From a virus: 26,769 nucleotides of DNA. The stretch is from positions 1 through 26,769 of the IMG/VR virus record IMGVR_UViG_3300020197_000129; one strand, written 5' to 3'. The translations under genes and the position numbers were made by a program. Every line of letters starts with the position of its first letter. The stretch's first letter is position 1. Shown here one piece after another: positions 23,008 to 26,769 of this stretch. The notes under the pieces were generated by a model, which saw nothing but the letters and a program-made list of their open reading frames with translations, was not told the origin of the DNA and ran no database searches.

Positions 23008-23895
23008 ATGTACATAAATAAAGCGACAGACGAGTCTAACTTAGACATGTCAGATGGTAGAAATTTAAAATACTACCTTGAAATGACGAAAGATTACAAG
23101 CCAGACTTTGACTTCAAGCTAAAACAAATTGAAGGGTTTAAGATTGTAGACGATGGTGACTTTCAATACGGTACAAAAGCAAAGATGGGTGACTTCATGA
23201 TTAGTCAAGTCAAAGAAGACACCTTAGTTTATGTTGCACCTAGAACAGGATATGCTCCTTACTCACTAACTTATCTTGCAAAGAAGTATAATAAAAAGCT
23301 TGTACTATTTATGCCTGCATCTAAAGAAGCGTCTGAGCATCAATTACGTGTGATTGAAGATGGAGCAACACCTATCTTCTTAAAAACACCAGCAATGCCA
23401 ACTATCAATAGTTGGGCAAAAGAGTTTGCACAAAAGATCGGCGCAAAATATCTACCATTTGGTCTTAAGCACGAACAAGTAGTAGCAGGTGGAGTTAAGA
23501 TCTTTCATGAAGCGTTCAAAGACAAGGTTATACCAAGAATGTGGTCAGTATTTTCTACAGGTGTTCTATCAAGAACTCTTCAAATTGCACTCCCTAATGT
23601 AGACTTTAGTGCAGTTGCTGTTGCAAGAAATGTACAACCAGGTGAACTTGGCCGAGCTAAATTCTATACATACCACAAAGAGTTCTTAAAAGATTGTGAC
23701 AGTGATACTCCATTTGATTGTATTAAAACCTACGATGCCAAAGGCTGGGAGTATATGAAGAAATACGGTAACTTAGGAGATTGGTTCTGGAATGTTGCAA
23801 GAAACATGCCTAAGCCAACAATCAAACCAAGCGATATAAACTCTCAAAGAGAGTGGGGTGATAAGACCGACATCACTAAGTACTTAGGGAAATAA
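23008..23895 (+). CDS. Fold-type II PLP-dependent enzyme (ACC deaminase / tryptophan synthase beta-like)
   Basis: The 295-residue protein has the layout of fold-type II PLP enzymes: QYGTKAKMGD with Lys57 as likely Schiff-base lysine, a substrate/phosphate loop RTGYAPYSLTYLAKKYNKKLVLFMP (about 78-102, quoted here as RTGYAPYSLTYLAKKY), the Rossmann-like segment HQLRVIEDGATPIFL, and a Gly/Ser/Thr phosphate-binding turn VFSTGVLSRTLQIALP near 183-198. Such enzymes carry out beta-elimination, beta-replacement or deamination on amino acids. It is shorter than cellular relatives (about 340-400). The gene directly follows the pyrophosphorylase-like gene, and PLP enzymes act on amino-acid adducts of thymine in known hypermodified phage DNA, so action on a DNA-linked amino acid is a reasonable hypothesis. 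Plain amino-acid metabolism is the alternative. Confidence 0.6.
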   Translation: MYINKATDESNLDMSDGRNLKYYLEMTKDYKPDFDFKLKQIEGFKIVDDGDFQYGTKAKMGDFMISQVKEDTLVYVAPRTGYAPYSLTYLAKKYNKKLVLFMPASKEASEHQLRVIEDGATPIFLKTPAMPTINSWAKEFAQKIGAKYLPFGLKHEQVVAGGVKIFHEAFKDKVIPRMWSVFSTGVLSRTLQIALPNVDFSAVAVARNVQPGELGRAKFYTYHKEFLKDCDSDTPFDCIKTYDAKGWEYMKKYGNLGDWFWNVARNMPKPTIKPSDINSQREWGDKTDITKYLGK

Positions 23896-23920
23896 TTTTA
23901 TTGTTTACTTAATCTTTTTT

Positions 23921-23928
23921 ATATTTAT
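23921..23928 (+). promoter_or_regulatory. ATATTTAT octamer before the DUF6378-like gene
   Basis: Exact copy, 3 bases before ATG 23932 and 12 before an in-frame ATG at 23941. The second distance equals that seen at 7415 and 15226, which favours 23941 as the true start. Confidence 0.4.
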
Positions 23929-23931
23929 CCT

Positions 23932-24246
23932 ATGAATACTATGAATATACTAGAAAAAGCTAATGAGATTCTCTATAAGAGATCTCAAGAAAAGACCCGT
24001 AAATATGGGCCAATGCAAGAAGGTATGAAAGAAGCTGCCAAGATTGCGTCGTTATTAAGCCGTAAAGAGATTACAGCAATAGACATGTATAATGCAATGA
24101 TTGCTCTCAAGTTGTCGAGACAGGCTTACAATCACAAAGAAGACAATCTATTAGATTGTGTAGCTTATATTGCTTCATTAAATGATTATCAAAATGCTAT
24201 TCAAGATGAAAGTACAAAAGTTACGAAACGTAAAAACACCAAGTAG
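23932..24246 (+). CDS. DUF6378-like phage protein
   Basis: The 104-residue protein has NILEKANEILYKRSQEKTRKYGP, then MKEAAKIASLLSRKEIT, MIALKLSRQAYNHKEDNLLDCVAYIASL. This 'KYGP…AAKIA…MIALKLAR…HKEDNLLDxVAYI' pattern is what I know from DUF6378, a small helical family common in phages and often beside nucleotide-metabolism genes; the His and acidic residues recall MazG-like pyrophosphohydrolases, but the link is only suggestive. Two starts are possible, 23932 and 23941; the later one begins directly with MNILEKA, the usual family start. The C-terminus overlaps the dUTPase gene by 41 bases. Confidence 0.7.
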   Translation: MNTMNILEKANEILYKRSQEKTRKYGPMQEGMKEAAKIASLLSRKEITAIDMYNAMIALKLSRQAYNHKEDNLLDCVAYIASLNDYQNAIQDESTKVTKRKNTK

Positions 24247-24628
24247 AGGCACATCAGTTTCAGCAGGCATTGACTTCTATGTACCTGAGGACTTTGAAAC
24301 ACAAGTACTTAAACCAGGACAGTCAGTATTAATCCCATCAGGAATCAAGGCGCAAGTCCCTAGAGGATACGCTTTAATTGCATTCAACAAATCAGGTGTA
24401 GCTACCAAGCAAGGTCTACAAGTTGGTGCATGCGTAGTTGATGAAGATTATAGATTGGAAATACATCTCCATGTCATTAATATCTCTGATAAAAATCAAA
24501 CAGTAGTTACAGGGCAAAAACTAGTACAGTTTATCCTAATGCCAGTATCATACTTAGATATTGAAGAAGTAGATAATATTGAGAATAATACTGAAAGGAA
24601 AGGTGGCTTTGGTTCAACAGGTTTATAA
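24206..24628 (+). CDS. dut: dUTPase (deoxyuridine 5'-triphosphate nucleotidohydrolase)
   Basis: I place the start at 24206 (MKVQKLRNVKTPSRGTSVSAG), not at the upstream in-frame ATG 24182, because dUTPases begin close to this point; the product then has 140 residues. All five trimeric dUTPase motifs are seen: AGIDFYVP (1), FNKSGVA (2, with Lys for the usual Arg of RSG), GACVVDEDYRLEI (3, Asp activating water), GQKLVQFILMP (4) and RKGGFGSTG (5, P-loop-like). It splits dUTP to dUMP and pyrophosphate, keeping uracil out of phage DNA and feeding the TS-family enzyme encoded downstream. It overlaps the preceding gene by 41 bases in another frame. Confidence 0.92.
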   Translation: MKVQKLRNVKTPSRGTSVSAGIDFYVPEDFETQVLKPGQSVLIPSGIKAQVPRGYALIAFNKSGVATKQGLQVGACVVDEDYRLEIHLHVINISDKNQTVVTGQKLVQFILMPVSYLDIEEVDNIENNTERKGGFGSTGL

Positions 24629-24644
24629 ACATTAAATACGTAGT

Positions 24645-25187
24645 ATGAGATCTTTAACTATATTAGCAATACCGATTTATCAAAAGTTAAGCAAGCAGCA
24701 TTCTAATTTAGCAGAGAGAAAAGAGGCTACTAAGCAATATATTTTAAACGAGATTAGTCAGTGGAATATAAAAAGTTTAGAACAAGATGGTAATTACTTT
24801 TTTAAACCTAAAGAGTTTCAAGGAGATAGTAAAAGCAGTCCATTTGAAATTAGGCTTATAAAAGGAGGGCCCTATCCTGGAATGTACGAATTAAAGTTCG
24901 GCAATTTAAATGCTGATACAGATAAAGATAGGTATAGTTGGAACGATAATGATCCATACAGTCTACAAAAAGCATTATTCTTAAGAAGAGTATTAGAATC
25001 AAAAGTAGCTCAGTTATTAGAAAAAGGAGCAATTAATGCAATTACATTTAGTGCGTACGATGAAGATGGTCTTGGTAGTGATAGATACAGTTATTTTTAT
25101 AACATGTATGAGAAGTTAGAAAAAGACAATTTTGATCTACAACTCATAGACTCAGATACTTATATTATAACAAAAAAGAATGACTAA
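24645..25187 (+). CDS. Hypothetical phage protein, 180 aa
   Basis: The protein has no motif I can tie to a function. It is polar and alpha/beta in character, with KGGPYPGMYELKFGN near residues 73-88 and, towards the end, ITFSAYDEDGLGSDRYSYFYNMYEKLE then IDSDTYIITKK (quoted in parts: ITFSAYDEDG, YSYFYNMYEKL). The last part, a strand followed by a tyrosine-rich helix and another strand, is a shape common in hypothetical proteins of T4-like marine phages and faintly recalls the end of GNAT acetyltransferases, but the acetyl-CoA loop is missing. It sits between dUTPase and dCMP deaminase and overlaps the latter by 8 bases, so it may be co-expressed with pyrimidine metabolism genes. Confidence 0.6.
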   Translation: MRSLTILAIPIYQKLSKQHSNLAERKEATKQYILNEISQWNIKSLEQDGNYFFKPKEFQGDSKSSPFEIRLIKGGPYPGMYELKFGNLNADTDKDRYSWNDNDPYSLQKALFLRRVLESKVAQLLEKGAINAITFSAYDEDGLGSDRYSYFYNMYEKLEKDNFDLQLIDSDTYIITKKND

Positions 25188-25674
25188 ACTAGATACAGTA
25201 TTTATAAACATAGCAAAAGAAGTTGCTACTTTATCACACTGCGCTAGATCAAAAGTCGGCGCAGTTCTTGTTAAAGATGGTAACATTATATCTTTTGGCT
25301 ACAATGGTACACCTAAAGGTATGGATAATTGTTGTGAGAAGAAACTGTACATGGCTTATGATGCTAGTGATTGGATAGACGTAGATACTATTGAAGATAC
25401 ATGGCCTCATAAAGATCACTTAGGTCAATACAGACTAGAAACTAAGACTGAAGTGATCCATTCAGAGTGTAATGCTATTTTGAAAGCTGCTAAAAGCGGT
25501 ACTTCTATGGAAGACTCTACTCTATATTTGACTTTGTCTCCATGTATAGATTGCTCTAAACTTATACTGCAATCAGGAATCAAACGTGTTGTATATTTGT
25601 ATCAATATCGAGATCTTGAAGGAGTAGATTTTCTTAAACAATTTATAAAAGTAAATCAATATGAAGTACAATAA
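25180..25674 (+). CDS. dcd: dCMP deaminase (deoxycytidylate deaminase)
   Basis: The 164-residue protein is a zinc-dependent cytidine/deoxycytidylate deaminase. The catalytic site is His94-Ser-Glu96 with a zinc-binding Pro121-Cys122-x-x-Cys125, and the N-terminal part shows CARSKVGAVLVKDGNIISFGYNG as in T4 CD and ComEB proteins. Extra cysteines at MDNCCEKK could form the second, structural zinc site known from T4 deaminase. It converts dCMP to dUMP, the substrate for thymidylate synthesis. Its start lies inside the previous gene (8-base overlap) and its end overlaps the TS-family gene by 14 bases, so the two enzymes are likely made together. The symbol is that used for the T4-type gene (cd/dcd). 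Confidence 0.9.
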   Translation: MTKLDTVFINIAKEVATLSHCARSKVGAVLVKDGNIISFGYNGTPKGMDNCCEKKLYMAYDASDWIDVDTIEDTWPHKDHLGQYRLETKTEVIHSECNAILKAAKSGTSMEDSTLYLTLSPCIDCSKLILQSGIKRVVYLYQYRDLEGVDFLKQFIKVNQYEVQ

Positions 25675-26299
25675 TGCAACTGATGCCTTTCAATTATTGT
25701 TTCAAGATATTATTATAGATGGTATAGACTATGCTGGAACTAAAGCATTGTTCAACCAATCGTTTACACTATTTTATCCAGAAGACAAAGTTATCACTAC
25801 ATCTGAGCGTAAGTTCAATCAAGACTACGCTGACTACGAATGGGAGTGGTATCTCAGAGGTGATCGTGATGCTAGTGAAATAAGTGAGCGTGCCAATATC
25901 TGGAAACAAATGATGGTTCCTACTACTACAGAAGTAAACTCTAACTATGGCTACTTCTGGAAGTATAACGATCAGCTTAATCGTGTCATTGACGACCTTA
26001 AACTAAATAAAGAAACACGCCGTGCTATTGTTGTACATTATATACTACACGAGCTTGATAGATATAAATACGACACGCCATGTAACGACGTACTTAACTT
26101 CTATATCAAAGACGACAAGTTACATCTAACTGTGTTCGCTAGATCTATTGATCTTGTATTTGGCTTCTGTAATGATCAATACACATTTGCTAAACTAATG
26201 GAGTATGTCTCAAAGAAGATAAAGTACACTGTTGGTGAGATGCATTGGTTTGTTACAAACTTACACATCTATCCAAGACACTATAATATGTTTAAATAA
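25661..26299 (+). CDS. Thymidylate synthase family enzyme, likely pyrimidine (dCMP) hydroxymethylase, gp42-like
   Basis: The 212-residue protein aligns by eye with T4 gp42: YEWEWYLRG (Glu60), IWKQMM, EVNSNYGYFW, a catalytic-Cys region DTPCNDVLNFYI (Cys141), the phosphate-binding ARSIDLVFGFCND (Arg161, Asp164, Asp172) and NLHIYPRHY. In thymidylate synthase an Asn at the place of residue 172 selects dUMP; T4 dCMP hydroxymethylase has Asp there, and this protein has Asp. That favours transfer of a hydroxymethyl group to dCMP, giving 5-hydroxymethyl-dCMP. No other thymidylate synthase is in the window, so a role in dTMP or hydroxymethyl-dUMP synthesis remains possible. It is about 30 residues shorter than T4 gp42. 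The adjoining dCMP deaminase would compete for, or supply, its substrate. Confidence 0.78.
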   Translation: MKYNNATDAFQLLFQDIIIDGIDYAGTKALFNQSFTLFYPEDKVITTSERKFNQDYADYEWEWYLRGDRDASEISERANIWKQMMVPTTTEVNSNYGYFWKYNDQLNRVIDDLKLNKETRRAIVVHYILHELDRYKYDTPCNDVLNFYIKDDKLHLTVFARSIDLVFGFCNDQYTFAKLMEYVSKKIKYTVGEMHWFVTNLHIYPRHYNMFK

Positions 26300-26308
26300 A
26301 TAAAGGTT

Positions 26309-26413
26309 ATGAAAAAAAGAGTAGAAGACGCCACTTATTTTATTACGATTGTTTTTGCATTATTTGTTATTATATTGAAGTCAACATCTATATTGATCAG
26401 TGTCTTAAATTAA
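26309..26413 (+). CDS. 34-residue single-pass membrane peptide
   Basis: An open frame with GTT-ATG start (AAAGGTTATG) encodes MKKRVEDATYF followed by a hydrophobic run ITIVFALFVIIL and a short STSILISVLN end. Positive charges at the N-terminus and one membrane span suggest a small inner-membrane peptide with its N-terminus in the cytoplasm. The same AAAGGTTATG context starts the next gene 6 bases on, which supports both. Function unknown. Confidence 0.5.
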   Translation: MKKRVEDATYFITIVFALFVIILKSTSILISVLN

Positions 26414-26419
26414 AAGGTT

Positions 26420-26769
26420 ATGTTATTTCCTGTATTACAATCTAGAGAGTTTATAGAGACTCAGTTATCTAAACTACAAAAGAAGAACTATAACCAGTTT
26501 CAATGGTGGAGAAGATATCAAACTAGAAATATATTGCATCCTAAAATACCTCTTGAACAAAGGATATTGAATGGTGATTATGAGCACTCAGACTATTATT
26601 ATCAAGCACAACATGAGAACTATCTTCTTGAAGACAAGATTCAAAAAAAAGTACATTATGAAGATATGCTAGATGACATTAGCTTATTTAGAATGAGATA
26701 CAAAAGACTAATAGATGATTATGAAAAAGATGAGAAGCAGTTAATTAAAGATCTTCGTAAAGAGATTAG
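26420..26769 (+). CDS. Hypothetical phage protein, 3' end outside the window
   Basis: The frame opens at 26420 with AAAAGGTTATG and stays open for 116 codons to the window edge. The protein is charged and tyrosine-rich: QKKNYNQFQWWRRYQTRNIL, HPKIPLEQRILNGDYEHSDY, then a helical, Lys/Asp-rich segment (DDISLFRMRYKRLIDDYEKD). The 'NYNQFQWWRRYQTRN' and 'LEQRILNGDYExSDYxxQA' parts look conserved and are of a kind seen in T4-like phages of Bacteroidota. No enzyme motif or membrane segment is visible, and the final residues are unknown because the gene is cut. Confidence 0.65.
   Translation, partial: MLFPVLQSREFIETQLSKLQKKNYNQFQWWRRYQTRNILHPKIPLEQRILNGDYEHSDYYYQAQHENYLLEDKIQKKVHYEDMLDDISLFRMRYKRLIDDYEKDEKQLIKDLRKEI

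Noticed and set aside
24182-24205. Earlier ATG for dUTPase
   Set aside because: Would add eight residues not typical of the family and deepen the overlap with the preceding gene; 24206 gives the usual N-terminus.
1-26769. tRNA genes, CRISPR arrays, insertion sequences or integrase
   Set aside because: I looked through the gaps for cloverleaf-like sequence, spaced repeats and transposase motifs and saw none; gaps are mostly too short to hold them.

Overview
The window is a piece of a large, AT-rich, T4-type myovirus genome, most likely from a phage of a Bacteroidota (Flavobacteria-like) host. The T4-type core is clear: baseplate proteins (gp48/54-like, gp53-like), gp32 single-stranded DNA-binding protein, UvsX recombinase, RNase H/flap nuclease, gp41/DnaB-type helicase and a gp42-like member of the thymidylate synthase family. 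The host guess is an inference from three things: almost no Shine-Dalgarno sites, with a GTT-ATG start context instead; a small CCGNGCRHCPY protein of a type common in Bacteroidota; and several small proteins of the kind seen in flavobacterial phages. Every gene I can support lies on the + strand, closely packed and often overlapping by 1-41 bases. I see no tRNA, CRISPR array, insertion sequence or integrase.

Layout. (1) 1-6036, tail/baseplate: a 5'-truncated tube-cap/initiator protein, a small gp53-like wedge protein, a 1445-residue hub-like protein ending in a glucosaminidase-like muralytic domain, and a 235-residue structural protein. (2) 6087-12942, replication and recombination: a short, divergent family A polymerase-like protein, two small proteins of unknown role, a terminator, gp32, UvsX, 5'-3' exonuclease/RNase H, replicative helicase and a 73-residue protein. 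(3) 13056-17916: a B12-dependent class II ribonucleotide reductase, a CCGNGCRHCPY mini-gene split by a frameshift at an A9 run, two overlapping small proteins, and a full-length family A DNA polymerase with proofreading domain. (4) 18140-20816, chaperones: Hsp20, a 62-residue protein, GroES and a complete GroEL. (5) 20836-23895, a tight four-gene cassette: SGNH-hydrolase-like protein, a 65-residue protein, a protein resembling the alpha-glutamyl/putrescinyl-thymine pyrophosphorylase (HhH-GPD glycosylase-like) group, and a fold-type II PLP enzyme. (6) 23932-26299, pyrimidine nucleotide genes: a DUF6378-like protein, dUTPase, an unknown, dCMP deaminase, and a TS-family enzyme that carries the Asp typical of T4 dCMP hydroxymethylase. 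Two small genes follow, the last cut by the window edge.

How the genes may work together: the reductase, dUTPase, dCMP deaminase and TS-family enzyme would feed a replisome of polymerase, gp32, helicase and FEN nuclease. The hydroxymethylase-like enzyme together with cassette 5 suggests that the genomic DNA may carry a hypermodified pyrimidine; this is inference. The strongest candidates for something undescribed are the possible modification cassette, the frameshifted CCGNGCRHCPY gene with an A_AAA_AAG slippery heptamer directly before a stop, the second degenerate-exonuclease polymerase, and an ATATTTAT octamer placed in seven intergenic gaps.
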